DNA of 64,000 bases from Corynebacterium aurimucosum ATCC 700975 (GTDB taxonomy: Bacteria > Actinomycetota > Actinomycetes > Mycobacteriales > Mycobacteriaceae). A model generated the notes under the pieces. That model did not search any database. It was not told the origin of the DNA and saw nothing but the letters and a program-made list of their open reading frames with translations. Location of the stretch: contig NZ_VDTC01000008.1 in the NCBI RefSeq assembly GCF_007672725.1, positions 105,482-169,481 of the forward strand. The letters run 5' to 3'. Position numbers and translations under genes: made by a program. Below, piece by piece: positions 16,693-25,289 of this stretch; the first letter of the stretch is position 1, and every line of letters starts with the position of its first letter.

Positions 16693-18699
16693 ATGGACGT
16701 GCAGCTCAACATCGTGCGCTTTAACCGAGAAAAGATTGCTGACCATGACTATTTTCTGGAGTTAATTCAGACGGAAGGGCTGGACTCCTTCCGGAAGCCG
16801 GATCCAGAAATGGAAGAAGCATCGGCCGCACTCTCCAAACTCTTCGGACAGGACGTGCCCGCGCATTCGGCCGTCACGGTCACGATGGATTCGAGCGATT
16901 TAGAGCTCCAAGAAAAGCTAGCTTTGCTGGCGTATTCCCACGGCTTGACTGTCTTCATTGGAACCACGGACATCCTCTTTAATGCGACTGGAATCCCCAC
17001 GAGCAGCAATGGCCTTTCCTCCATCAGGAACTGCATGGGAACTATGTGGCGACAGGTCAGCAGACCGATGCTTGATCGCGCCTTTGAGGACGCCCTGCGC
17101 CTGCCGGTGTCCGAGCAAACGTGGCTTCAGGTAGTCAACTATGGCTCGGAAGAACGCAGCTACGGCCTCGATATGTCCATGCACTTGCGCGCAAGTGGTC
17201 AGTTCGAACTGATATGGTCCAGCCTCCCTCCAGAGGCCACTGAACCAGTATTCCGCACGCTCACTGTCGATACTTACGAAGAAGCACGAGAGATTCTGCT
17301 TTCTTTCAGTGATCACAACCCGTTGATCGAAGAATTCGCGTGGGAGCCGTTGCCTCAACGTGAATCTAAGCCAATCCTGGATGCTTCAGTCCGCCACGAA
17401 ACACCCTGGCGCCGGCTGGACGCGGTGAAGGAGCTCCCCGCAGGCGTGATGGTCCACCTGCACAAATGGCCAACGTTTTCCCTGGCCTACGGCCGCAATG
17501 CGCAAGGACAGTGGACCGCGAAGGTTTACGATAACCTCGGCACCGACAATGTGCAGACCTTCGACATTGCAGACGAAGTCATCGCAGTGGCGGAGCACTA
17601 TTTGGACGGCAACGGCGAGGTGATTTCCACGGTCTTCCCGGACTCTTCATCTTCGGATCCGGCACCGTACACCACGGTCACCGCAATGGAGCTTCCGGAG
17701 CGCGAGGAGCAGTGGACAGAAGCATCAGTATGCATGATGCACCGCATCCGTGCTGACCATAATGGCGAGCCCAGCCCTCGGATGCAGAAATATATTGAGA
17801 GGATTAACTCAAAGCTCGGAAGCGAAATCCTCCTCGCCGAGGAGCACGTGGAGGCACAAGCACTCACTCGGCTGCTCATCCCTGCCGACGTCAGGTCGGT
17901 CACGATAGAGAGGCTTACTCATCTGGCGCAGGATCATGGCATTTCGCTTGTTGTCGATGATTCCCTGGCACTGTACAACCCGTCGGGCAAGCCGCTTCCG
18001 GGGGCTGAGAGCTGCCAGTTGAAGCTACTCGCGGATAAGTTGTATGTGAACACCTGGGAGGTGGCTACATCCTCCTCCGTACTCGAAGCGGGGCTTCGCC
18101 TCTTCACAGGATGGAGGCTTGAGGTTCGATCCGGGAGTCAGGTGGACTTCCAAGAGCGTTATACCTTGGAAACAACCTATACAGGCGACAACGTTTCGCT
18201 TGACCTTGTCACCCCCGACGGGAACCTACACGAAATCCCATCCATCCCACTGCCCCTTGCTCTGGATTTGATGGTTGAATTCACCTACTCCCCGGCGCAG
18301 TTGGTGGACAAAGTGAATTGGCAAGATCAGAAGTCGTCCTCAGATATCCCTGAGGAAGAGCGCTTCATGGTCAACGCCACGGTCTTCGGCTCAGCTGCGT
18401 ATCTTTTCAACGATGACCTTCTCGAGGCAGTTCGCCAGGACGGCTTCCCCGAAGTGGGAGCGTGGGTAGCAGCCTTTGACCGAATAGTCCCGGGCGACTA
18501 CTGCCAGGTCGACCGCGTGCAACCCTCAGAAACAGGAGCGGCACGCTACCTCGTCGAATGGGGCCACAACAACGGTGAGGAAGAAAACTTCCAGATGCTC
18601 CTAGAGGACATCGACGAAGCCTTGTCCCTCCTTGAACGGTTTGTGAACGGGGACCGCGCAGAGTTTGAAGCTCTTCCGTGGACGCGACGAGTGGAGTAA
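16693..18699 (+). CDS. unrecognised 668-residue protein with internal duplication
   Basis: I do not recognise this family. No signal peptide or transmembrane segment is apparent; it is acidic and looks soluble. The two halves resemble one another. LALLAYSHGLTVFIG then LFNATGIP (about residues 75-104) corresponds to LTHLAQDHGISLVVD then LYNPSGKP (about 407-435). A later FDIADEVIAVAEHYLDGNGE (about 290-310) corresponds to LLEDIDEALSLLERFVNGD near the C-terminus. A unit of about 330 residues thus seems duplicated and diverged. An AAGGA ribosome-binding site lies about ten bases before the ATG, and a 132-base gap separates it from the response regulator. Codon use looks slightly less G+C-biased than its neighbours, so horizontal origin is possible. 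Confidence 0.8.
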   Translation: MDVQLNIVRFNREKIADHDYFLELIQTEGLDSFRKPDPEMEEASAALSKLFGQDVPAHSAVTVTMDSSDLELQEKLALLAYSHGLTVFIGTTDILFNATGIPTSSNGLSSIRNCMGTMWRQVSRPMLDRAFEDALRLPVSEQTWLQVVNYGSEERSYGLDMSMHLRASGQFELIWSSLPPEATEPVFRTLTVDTYEEAREILLSFSDHNPLIEEFAWEPLPQRESKPILDASVRHETPWRRLDAVKELPAGVMVHLHKWPTFSLAYGRNAQGQWTAKVYDNLGTDNVQTFDIADEVIAVAEHYLDGNGEVISTVFPDSSSSDPAPYTTVTAMELPEREEQWTEASVCMMHRIRADHNGEPSPRMQKYIERINSKLGSEILLAEEHVEAQALTRLLIPADVRSVTIERLTHLAQDHGISLVVDDSLALYNPSGKPLPGAESCQLKLLADKLYVNTWEVATSSSVLEAGLRLFTGWRLEVRSGSQVDFQERYTLETTYTGDNVSLDLVTPDGNLHEIPSIPLPLALDLMVEFTYSPAQLVDKVNWQDQKSSSDIPEEERFMVNATVFGSAAYLFNDDLLEAVRQDGFPEVGAWVAAFDRIVPGDYCQVDRVQPSETGAARYLVEWGHNNGEEENFQMLLEDIDEALSLLERFVNGDRAEFEALPWTRRVE

Positions 18700-18735
18700 C
18701 AACACTAGGCCCTATGCGTGACTAGGGTATGGGGC

Positions 18736-19038
18736 ATGAGAAACGTAACGCCACAGGAAGTACCTGAGAACGCCCAGCTTATCGACGTCCGCGAGGACCA
18801 CGAGTGGAACACCGAGCACGCCCAGGGCGCCACGCACATCCCGATGGGCGACCTAGTTGATCGCCTCGACGAGATTGACCCGGACCAAGACATCTACGTC
18901 ATCTGCCACCTTGGCGGGCGCAGCATGCAGGTATGCCAGTACTTGGAGCACACCAAGGGCTGGGACGTCATCAATGTCGAGGGCGGCACGGACGCATGGA
19001 AGGCCCAAGGTTGCCCCATGGTTTACCCAAACCACTAG
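18736..19038 (+). CDS. single-domain rhodanese-like sulfurtransferase
   Basis: A small rhodanese of 100 residues if started at the ATG at 18736; the frame is open from a GTG at 18718. The ATG is preferred because a TAGGGT -10-like box ends five bases upstream, fitting a leaderless transcript, and because MRNVTPQEVPENAQLIDVRE is a normal rhodanese start. The active-site loop CHLGGRS contains the catalytic cysteine and CxxxxR shape. It probably transfers sulfane sulfur in the cytoplasm; the partner is not evident from the neighbours. Confidence 0.88.
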   Translation: MRNVTPQEVPENAQLIDVREDHEWNTEHAQGATHIPMGDLVDRLDEIDPDQDIYVICHLGGRSMQVCQYLEHTKGWDVINVEGGTDAWKAQGCPMVYPNH

Positions 19039-19065
19039 TGGTACCATTTGCAGTACCATGCAGGT

Positions 19066-19164
19066 GTGGTTTCCAAGATAGAAAAGATCCTCACAAAGAT
19101 GCGGACCTCACGGACAAACGTCCGCTTCTCAGAGCTGCAACTTGTGCGTGACTTCTATTTCTAG
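19066..19164 (+). pseudogene. hicA: hicA toxin remnant, N-terminal 32 codons only
   Basis: A short frame from GTG 19066 (VVSKIEKILTKMR, then NVRFSELQLVRDFYF and a TAG) matches the start of HicA mRNA-interferase toxins of the YcfA/HicA family. It stops exactly where HicA continues with GEP and the later part bearing the catalytic histidine. The catalytic part is absent, and hicB begins nine bases after this stop, so the toxin is truncated by deletion. An AGGAG overlapping the stop serves hicB. It may persist only as a leader. Confidence 0.72.
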
Positions 19165-19173
19165 GAGCAGATC

Positions 19174-19503
19174 ATGAACCTCGCAGACAAATACACCTAC
19201 CAAACCGCGTGGTCCGAAGAGGATGGAGAATTCGTTGCCACAGTCCTAGAGTTCCCCTCCTTGTCATGGCTCGACTCCACTGCAGCCACCGCTGAGTCCG
19301 AGCTGCGCAGCATCGTCGAAAAAACTCTAGAAGATATGCAACGCAACAATGAGCAAGCCCCAGAACCTTTGGGCCAACGCAGCTTTTCCGGAAAGTTCAA
19401 CCTCCGCATCCCCCAATCGCTCCACCGGAGCCTCACCATTGAAGCCGAGCGAGAGGGCGTATCCCTCAACACCCTCATTGTTCAGAAGCTAGCCTCAGCC
19501 TAA
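19174..19503 (+). CDS. hicB: HicB family antitoxin, apparently orphaned
   Basis: The 109-residue protein has the HicB partial RNase-H-like fold (YTYQTAWSEEDGEFVATVLEFPSLSWLDSTAATAE, residues 8-42, in parts) followed by a ribbon-helix-helix-type C-terminus (FNLRIPQSLHRSL then AEREGVSLNTLIVQKLA). The family neutralises HicA and represses its own operon. The upstream hicA is reduced to 32 codons, so this antitoxin lacks an active cognate toxin here and may act only as a regulator. AGGAG precedes the ATG at good spacing. Confidence 0.9.
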   Translation: MNLADKYTYQTAWSEEDGEFVATVLEFPSLSWLDSTAATAESELRSIVEKTLEDMQRNNEQAPEPLGQRSFSGKFNLRIPQSLHRSLTIEAEREGVSLNTLIVQKLASA

Positions 19504-19530
19504 AACTAGTGGGCCATAACCCATGATTTA

Positions 19531-19569
19531 GGCATGCCACCGTAGGCGCGTTAGAATCATCGGCATGCC
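19531..19569 (+). promoter_or_regulatory. marR promoter with two GGCATGCC palindromes
   Basis: A TAGAAT -10 box (19552-19557) lies seven bases before the marR ATG, fitting a leaderless transcript. Perfect GGCATGCC palindromes sit at 19531-19538 and 19562-19569, 31 bases (three helical turns) apart, bracketing the core promoter. The second covers the start codon. They are candidate autoregulatory operators for the MarR protein. Confidence 0.45.
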
Positions 19570-20041
19570 TTCATTGAATTCTATTTCCATCCCTACCGCG
19601 CTCCTAGAGTCTCCTTCCTTCCAGCTGGAGCGCCTCCGCCGCCGCACCCGCGAAGGCGTCGAGGCCGCACTGCAGACACAGAAGACCACACTGCGCGAAT
19701 ACTGGGTGCTCACCTGCCTCGTTGCGGAAACCGCGTCCTCCCAGTCCGCCCTGTCGGAAACCCTGGCCATCGACGCCTCCGACATGGTGCGCCTCCTCGA
19801 TTCACTGGAGTCCCGCCACTGGGTTAAGCGTGAACGTGACTCCAAAGACCGCCGCCGCCAAATCATTGCCTCCACCAAGAAGGGCACCAAGGCCCACAAG
19901 GAGCTCGCGGTCTTGGTGGCGAAGGCCGAGGATGAAGCCCTCGACGAGTCCACCAACAAGCAGCTCAAGCACCTGCGCAAGCTGGCCACCGCCATCATCG
20001 CAGCGGACGCACCCTCCGACTCCGAAAGCAGTGATGCTTAA
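19565..20041 (+). CDS. MarR-family transcriptional regulator
   Basis: The 158-residue protein shows the MarR winged-helix core: TTLREYWVLTCLVAETASSQSALSETL (about 39-65, in parts) as the helix-turn-helix entry, IDASDMVRLLDSLESRHWVKRE as recognition helix, and DSKDRRRQIIASTKKG as the wing with the conserved DxRRR-like pattern. The next gene starts on the base after its stop, so the two form an operon and MarR most likely controls the NRPS-like enzyme in response to an unknown small molecule. Confidence 0.9.
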   Translation: MPSLNSISIPTALLESPSFQLERLRRRTREGVEAALQTQKTTLREYWVLTCLVAETASSQSALSETLAIDASDMVRLLDSLESRHWVKRERDSKDRRRQIIASTKKGTKAHKELAVLVAKAEDEALDESTNKQLKHLRKLATAIIAADAPSDSESSDA

Positions 20042-23000
20042 ATGACGGAGCCCGATAATCTTCCCAGTACCGGGGGCCGCCACGCCCTCCAGACGGACGA
20101 GCCCGAGACCCCAGCAACGCCCAAGGTTCCCGCGCACTACCTCCTAGGCTCCGAGGCCGCACCGGCACGCACTCTGTGGGACATCGTGCGCACCACGGCA
20201 GAGAACTACCCAGAGGCTGCCGCCCTGGATGACGGCGAGATCCTGACCTACGCCGAGCTGCTTGCCGACGTCTCCGCATGGGCCACCGAACTCCACGCCA
20301 GCGGTGTGCGCCGCGGCGACCGCATCGGCATCCGCATGACCTCCGGCAAGCGCGAGCTCTACCTGGCCATCCTGTCCACGCTCGCCGCCGGCGCGGCCTA
20401 CGTGCCCGTCGACGCCGACGACCCCGATGAGCGCGCCGAGATGGTCTTCGGCGAGGCTAACATCGACGGTGTCTTCACCGACGAAGGTTTCCGCATGTTG
20501 CGGGAGAGCGGGGCACGCAAGGCGCGCCCCGCCGACGAAAAGGATGGCGATGGAGATGGCGCCCCCTTCGAGGAGCCGCGCCCCGAAGACACCGCGTGGA
20601 TCATCTTCACCTCCGGTTCCACGGGCAAGCCCAAGGGCGTGGCCGTGAGCCACCGTTCCGCGGCCGCCTTCGTCGACGCCGAGGCAGCCCTCTTCCTAGC
20701 CGATAGCCCGCAGGGCCCACTCGGCCCGGACGACCGCGTCCTGGCCGGCCTGTCCGTGGCCTTTGATGCCTCCTGCGAGGAGATGTGGCTGGCCTGGGGC
20801 CACGGCGCCTGCCTGGTGCCAGCCCCGCGCTCCCTAGTGCGCTCCGGCATGGACTTAGGTCCCTGGCTCATCCGCCGCGACATCACGGTGGTCTCCACCG
20901 TGCCAACCCTGGCTGGCCTGTGGCCCGCCGAAGCCCTGGACAACATCCGCCTCCTCATCGTTGGCGGCGAGGCCTGCTCCCAGGAGCTGGTGGACCGTCT
21001 GGCCACCGAGGACCGCGAGATGTGGAATACCTACGGCCCCACCGAGGCCACCGTCGTGGCCTGCGCGCAGCGCATGCTGCCCGGCAAGCCCGTGTCGATT
21101 GGGTTGCCATTGAAGGGTTGGGACTTGGTGGTCGTCGACAAGCACGGCGTCCCCGTGAACATCGGTGAGGTGGGCGAACTCGTCATCGGTGGCGTGGGCC
21201 TGGCCACCTACCTGGACCCGGTCAAGGACGCGGAGAAGTACGCGCCGCTGGAGTCAATGGGCTGGGAGCGTGCCTACCGCACCGGTGACCACGTGCGTCT
21301 GGAAGAGGACGGCCTGTATTTTGTTGGCCGCGTCGATGACCAGGTGAAAATTGGCGGCCGCCGCATCGAGCTTGGTGAGGTCGAGGCCAACGTCGCCGCC
21401 TTGCCGAACGTGTATAACTCCGCCGTGGCCGTGCAGAAGACACCCGGCGGCGAGTCCGTGCTCGTCGGCTATGTCTCCCTGGATGACCCGGACACCGGTT
21501 TCGATCACGAGGCCGCGCACGCCCGCCTCGCGGAATCCATGCCGGCCGCGCTCGTCCCCCGCATCTGCGTCATGGAGGAGCTGCCGATTCGCACCTCCGG
21601 CAAGGTGGACAAGAAGGCCTTGCCGTGGCCACTTCCCGGCGTGGGTGTGGAAGCATCCGGCCTCAACCCCACCGAACAGTGGCTGGCAGAGCTGTGGGTG
21701 GACACCCTGGGCGTGTCTGTCGAGGACGTCAACGCAGATTTCTTCTCCCTCGGCGGCACCTCGCTGGCCGCGGCGACCCTGGTCGGCCGCATCCGCGAGC
21801 GCTTCCCCACCGTGGCCGTGCGCGATCTCTATGATCACCCACGCCTGGGCTCACTCGCGGAGCAGCTTGCCGACGCCGAATCCGTCGAGGACTCCGGCCC
21901 CGCCCGCGAGGTAGCGCCCGTGCGCGCCGGCACGCGCATCGCGCAAACGCTCATCCAGATCCCCGTGATGACTATGGCCGCCACGAGCTGGCTAGCTTGG
22001 TTGCTGTTGGGCTCCAACGTGGCGAACCTGCTGGGTGTGGAGTGGGCCATGATGACTCCGTGGTGGCTGGTGGCCATCCTGCTCGTCGTCTTCGTCACCC
22101 CGGTTGGGCGCATCCCGCTGGGTGGTTACGGCGCGCGGCTAATCACCGCCGGCATCACGCCCGGCGAGTACCCGCGCGGCGGTTCCACGCACCTGCGCAT
22201 TTGGGCTGCCGAGCGCTGGGTTAATGCCATAGGCGCCAGCTCCCTGGCGGGCGCTACCCGCGTCAATAACTACGCCCGCACCTTGGGCGTGAAGATTGGC
22301 CGCGGCGTGGATCTCCACTCATTGCCACCCGTCACCGGCCTGCTGACCTTGGGTAAGCACGCCGCTATCGAACCGGAAGTGGACCTCACCGGCTACTGGC
22401 TGGACGGCGATATTCTCCGCGTCGGCGCCATTGAGGTCAAGGAAGGCGCGCGCGTGGGTGCGCGCTCCACGCTGCTGCCGGGCACCGTCGTGGGCAAGTA
22501 CGCCCACGTGGAGGCCGGCTCCACCGTGACGGGGCGCAAGAAGGTCAAGGACGGCCAGCGTTGGTCCGGCTCCCCCGCGAAGAAGGTGGGCCGCTCCAAA
22601 CACCGCTTCCCGTCCCATGCCCCGAAGCGCCGTCCGCTATGGGTTCCTGTCTACGACTTCACGTCCGTCCTGCTAGCCGTGCAGCCCATTGTGGCGCTGG
22701 CGGTCGGCGCGGCCGTCGTCGTTAGCCTCATCGCACTGACCGATGGCTCCGCCTTCGTCGGCTCCATCTTCTTCGCGCCGCTCGGCGCCCTGGTGGCATT
22801 TGCTACCTATATGCTGCAAACCTGGCTGGGCGTGCGCCTCCTTTCGATTGGCATCACACCCGGTGTTGCACCAGTGCGCTCCGCCAAAGGTTGGCGCTTG
22901 TGGACCATCGAGAGGCTCATGGATGAGGCGCGCACTCAGCTCTTCCCCATCTATGCTTCGCAGCTCACCCCGGCGTGGCTGCGTTCCTTGGGCGCGACGA

Positions 23001-24025
23001 TTGGCAAGGACGTGGAGATTTCCACGGCCGTCATGGTGCCCAAACTCACCGAGGTCAAAGACGGTGCCTTCCTGGCAGATGACACCATGATCGGCGGCTA
23101 CGAGCTCGGCGGCGGTTGGATGCTCACGGGTGAGACCAAGGTGGGCAAGCGCTCCTTCGTGGGCAACTCCGGCATCACGGGTCCGGGCCGCAAGCTGTCG
23201 AAGAACTCGCTGGTTGCCGTGCTCTCGTCAACGCCGAAGAAGACCAAGTCCGGCGCCAACTGGTGGGGTTCCCCGCCGGAGCGCATGCGCCGCGTCGAGG
23301 CCCACGTGGACGGCGTGGAGGGTGAATCCCTTACCTATAACCCGGGCTTTGGGGTCAAGGCCGCGCGCGGCGCGATTGAGACCATGCGCCTGTTGGCGCC
23401 GATGACCTCGGCCATGCTGCTGGCAGGAACCCTGGCGTCGCTCTACGCGCTTGCCGACGCCCTCGGCATCGCCGCCGCCTGGGCCCTCGGCGGCCTCGTC
23501 CTCATGGCGGCGGGCGCTATCGCCATGGCGGTTACGGTAGCCGCGAAGTGGATCTGCGTGGGCACGCAGACCGCCGGCGACCACCCGCTGTGGTCCGCCT
23601 TCGTGTGGCTCAACGAGCTCCAAGACACCTTCGTTGAGGCGGTTGCTGCCCCGTGGTTCTTTAGCCACACCTATGGCATGGGTGAGATCAATCTGGGCCT
23701 ACGCGCGCTGGGCGTCAGGATTGGCCGCGGTGCGTGGATCGACTCCTACTGGTTCCCGGAGACCGATCTTTGCGTCGTGGGCGACGGCGCGTCCGTCGGC
23801 CCGGGCACCGTGGTGCAGACCCACCTGTTCCAGGACCGCGTGATGAGCTTAGACACCGTGACTATCAAGGCCGGTGCAACCTTGGGTTCGCACTCGGTGG
23901 CGCTGCCCGCCTCAGTCATTGGCAGCGTGGCGACGGTGGGCCCCGGCTCCCTGGTGATGCGCGGCGATCAGGTCCCGAGCAATTCCGTTTGGCAGGGCAA
24001 CCCGATTGAGCCCTGGAAGAAATAG
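20042..24025 (+). CDS. Pls/PosA-family single-module NRPS-like enzyme
   Basis: The 1327-residue protein is built as adenylation domain (about 30-525), carrier domain (about 545-615) and a membrane-embedded terminal region. Adenylation motifs include FTSGSTGKPKGV near 190, NTYGPTEATVVA near 329, YRTGDH near 412 and the catalytic Lys in SGKVDKK near 521. The phosphopantetheine serine is Ser574 in FFSLGGTSL. The remainder has about six membrane helices interleaved with three left-handed beta-helix-like (hexapeptide) segments, ending RGDQVPSNSVWQGNP. This architecture matches the TIGR02353-type terminal region of poly-lysine synthetase (Pls)-like enzymes, which link one amino acid into a homopolymer. 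There is no condensation or thioesterase domain. Substrate and product are unknown. Confidence 0.87.
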   Translation: MTEPDNLPSTGGRHALQTDEPETPATPKVPAHYLLGSEAAPARTLWDIVRTTAENYPEAAALDDGEILTYAELLADVSAWATELHASGVRRGDRIGIRMTSGKRELYLAILSTLAAGAAYVPVDADDPDERAEMVFGEANIDGVFTDEGFRMLRESGARKARPADEKDGDGDGAPFEEPRPEDTAWIIFTSGSTGKPKGVAVSHRSAAAFVDAEAALFLADSPQGPLGPDDRVLAGLSVAFDASCEEMWLAWGHGACLVPAPRSLVRSGMDLGPWLIRRDITVVSTVPTLAGLWPAEALDNIRLLIVGGEACSQELVDRLATEDREMWNTYGPTEATVVACAQRMLPGKPVSIGLPLKGWDLVVVDKHGVPVNIGEVGELVIGGVGLATYLDPVKDAEKYAPLESMGWERAYRTGDHVRLEEDGLYFVGRVDDQVKIGGRRIELGEVEANVAALPNVYNSAVAVQKTPGGESVLVGYVSLDDPDTGFDHEAAHARLAESMPAALVPRICVMEELPIRTSGKVDKKALPWPLPGVGVEASGLNPTEQWLAELWVDTLGVSVEDVNADFFSLGGTSLAAATLVGRIRERFPTVAVRDLYDHPRLGSLAEQLADAESVEDSGPAREVAPVRAGTRIAQTLIQIPVMTMAATSWLAWLLLGSNVANLLGVEWAMMTPWWLVAILLVVFVTPVGRIPLGGYGARLITAGITPGEYPRGGSTHLRIWAAERWVNAIGASSLAGATRVNNYARTLGVKIGRGVDLHSLPPVTGLLTLGKHAAIEPEVDLTGYWLDGDILRVGAIEVKEGARVGARSTLLPGTVVGKYAHVEAGSTVTGRKKVKDGQRWSGSPAKKVGRSKHRFPSHAPKRRPLWVPVYDFTSVLLAVQPIVALAVGAAVVVSLIALTDGSAFVGSIFFAPLGALVAFATYMLQTWLGVRLLSIGITPGVAPVRSAKGWRLWTIERLMDEARTQLFPIYASQLTPAWLRSLGATIGKDVEISTAVMVPKLTEVKDGAFLADDTMIGGYELGGGWMLTGETKVGKRSFVGNSGITGPGRKLSKNSLVAVLSSTPKKTKSGANWWGSPPERMRRVEAHVDGVEGESLTYNPGFGVKAARGAIETMRLLAPMTSAMLLAGTLASLYALADALGIAAAWALGGLVLMAAGAIAMAVTVAAKWICVGTQTAGDHPLWSAFVWLNELQDTFVEAVAAPWFFSHTYGMGEINLGLRALGVRIGRGAWIDSYWFPETDLCVVGDGASVGPGTVVQTHLFQDRVMSLDTVTIKAGATLGSHSVALPASVIGSVATVGPGSLVMRGDQVPSNSVWQGNPIEPWKK

Positions 24026-24033
24026 ATAAAAAT

Positions 24034-24067
24034 AAAGGAGGCGGCAGGTTTACCTGCCGCCTCCTTT
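24034..24067 (+). terminator. rho-independent terminator of the marR-NRPS operon
   Basis: A 15-16-base G+C-rich inverted repeat (AAAGGAGGCGGCAGG with its complement) with a four-base loop begins nine bases after the stop and ends in a T-run. It may also act on ppk2 from the other strand. Confidence 0.9.
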
Positions 24068-24106
24068 TTATGCCTGACTCGCTAATGAGCGGTCGGGGTG
24101 CCGTGA

Positions 24107-25006
24107 CTAGTCACCGATCTGGTCGCGTCCGCGCTTCACAATCTTGTCATCCACCTGGCCAACGACCTCGTGGTCCTTGTTGGTGTATTCAAACTTGGAG
24201 AGCACGTAGCGCATAGCGTTGATGCGGGCGCGCTTCTTATCGTTGGACTTAATGGTGATCCACGGCGACTCTTCGGTATCCGTGTATCGGAACTGCTCTT
24301 CCTTCGCGCGGGTGTAGTCATCCCACTTATCCAGGGAGGCCAGGTCCATGGGCGACAGCTTCCACTGGCGGACCGGGTCGATCTGGCGGATGGCGAAGCG
24401 GGTGCGCTGCTCCTTGCGGGTCACGGAGAACCAAAGCTTGGTCAGCGAAATACCAGAGCCGAGAATCATGTTCTCCAGCATCGGCACCTCGCGCAGGAAC
24501 TCTGCGTGCTGGGACTCCGTGCAAAAGCCCATGACGCGCTCCACGCCGGAGCGGTTGTACCAGGAGCGGTCGAAGAAGACGATTTCGCCGCCACACGGGA
24601 AGTGTTCGATGTAGCGCTGGAAGTACCACGAGGTGGACTCGCGCGGGGAGGGCTTCTCGAGTGCCACGGTGCGGGCGCCACGCGGGTTGAGGTGCTCGTT
24701 GAAGCGCTTGATGGTGCCGCCCTTACCAGCGGCATCGCGGCCTTCGAAGAGAATGATGTGGCGCTGGCCGGTTTCCTTGGTCCAGTTCTGCCACTTCAGC
24801 AGCTCAATCTGCAGGGAGCGCTTGATGGACTCGTACTCGTCACGCGTCATGCGCTCCTCGTACGGGTAGTTCTCGCGCCAGGTTTCAACCGGTGAGCCAT
24901 CCGGCATGATGAGCGAGGGATCGTCCTCATCGGAGTCATCGACGACGTAGCCGTCGGTCTGCGCAAGGTCGATCTCGGGGAGTTCGTCGTCTTTAATGTC
25001 AGCCAT
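24107..25006 (-). CDS. ppk2: polyphosphate kinase 2
   Basis: PPK2 transfers phosphate between polyphosphate and nucleoside diphosphates; the C. glutamicum enzymes are known as class II polyphosphate kinases. The 299-residue protein has Walker A FEGRDAAGKGGT at about 87-98, the lid region with RPRG-like NPRGARTVAL, and Walker B VFFDRSWYNR near 143-152. Position next to porA-porH-groEL2 on the same strand matches the C. glutamicum gene order. A 283-base gap holding a repeat and a terminator separates it from porA, so it probably has its own promoter. Confidence 0.95.
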   Translation of the reverse strand: MADIKDDELPEIDLAQTDGYVVDDSDEDDPSLIMPDGSPVETWRENYPYEERMTRDEYESIKRSLQIELLKWQNWTKETGQRHIILFEGRDAAGKGGTIKRFNEHLNPRGARTVALEKPSPRESTSWYFQRYIEHFPCGGEIVFFDRSWYNRSGVERVMGFCTESQHAEFLREVPMLENMILGSGISLTKLWFSVTRKEQRTRFAIRQIDPVRQWKLSPMDLASLDKWDDYTRAKEEQFRYTDTEESPWITIKSNDKKRARINAMRYVLSKFEYTNKDHEVVGQVDDKIVKRGRDQIGD

Positions 25007-25111
25007 ACCATTAATTCTATCTAGGAAGCAGGCATCTGGCTCGATAAAACGACTCGAGGCCGCTCAATTTACCCCCGTAATGCCCGACAGGTGGCAGCAG
25101 CCGCCCAGGAT

Positions 25112-25177
25112 GTACGTTTCTAACAAATAGTGCCCTCAGAATTCGACGATCTGGGGGCTTAAATGATCGTTCCGTAC
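25112..25177. repeat. palindromic intergenic repeat, copy 3
   Basis: The left arm begins GTACGTTTCTAACAAATA. The right arm is the complement of GTACGGAACGATCATTTA. Arms match imperfectly, but the GTAC ends, the length of 66 bases and the CTGGGGGCTTA-like inner part agree with copy 2. It lies between porA and ppk2. Confidence 0.7.
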
Positions 25178-25225
25178 CACGCCACCGCTTCAGCCAGGCT
25201 GGGCGGGCGGATTCTGGAAATGAGA

Positions 25226-25258
25226 AACCCCGCTGCCCACAAGGGGGTCAGCGGGGTT
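25226..25258 (-). terminator. porH-porA terminator
   Basis: AACCCCGCTG (25226-25235) and CAGCGGGGTT (25249-25258) form a stem 31 bases downstream of porA. Read on the minus strand it is followed by TTTCTCATTT, fitting a rho-independent terminator. Confidence 0.75.
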
Positions 25259-25289
25259 AACGCTTAGTTCTGCGTGAGCAGCGTGCTTT

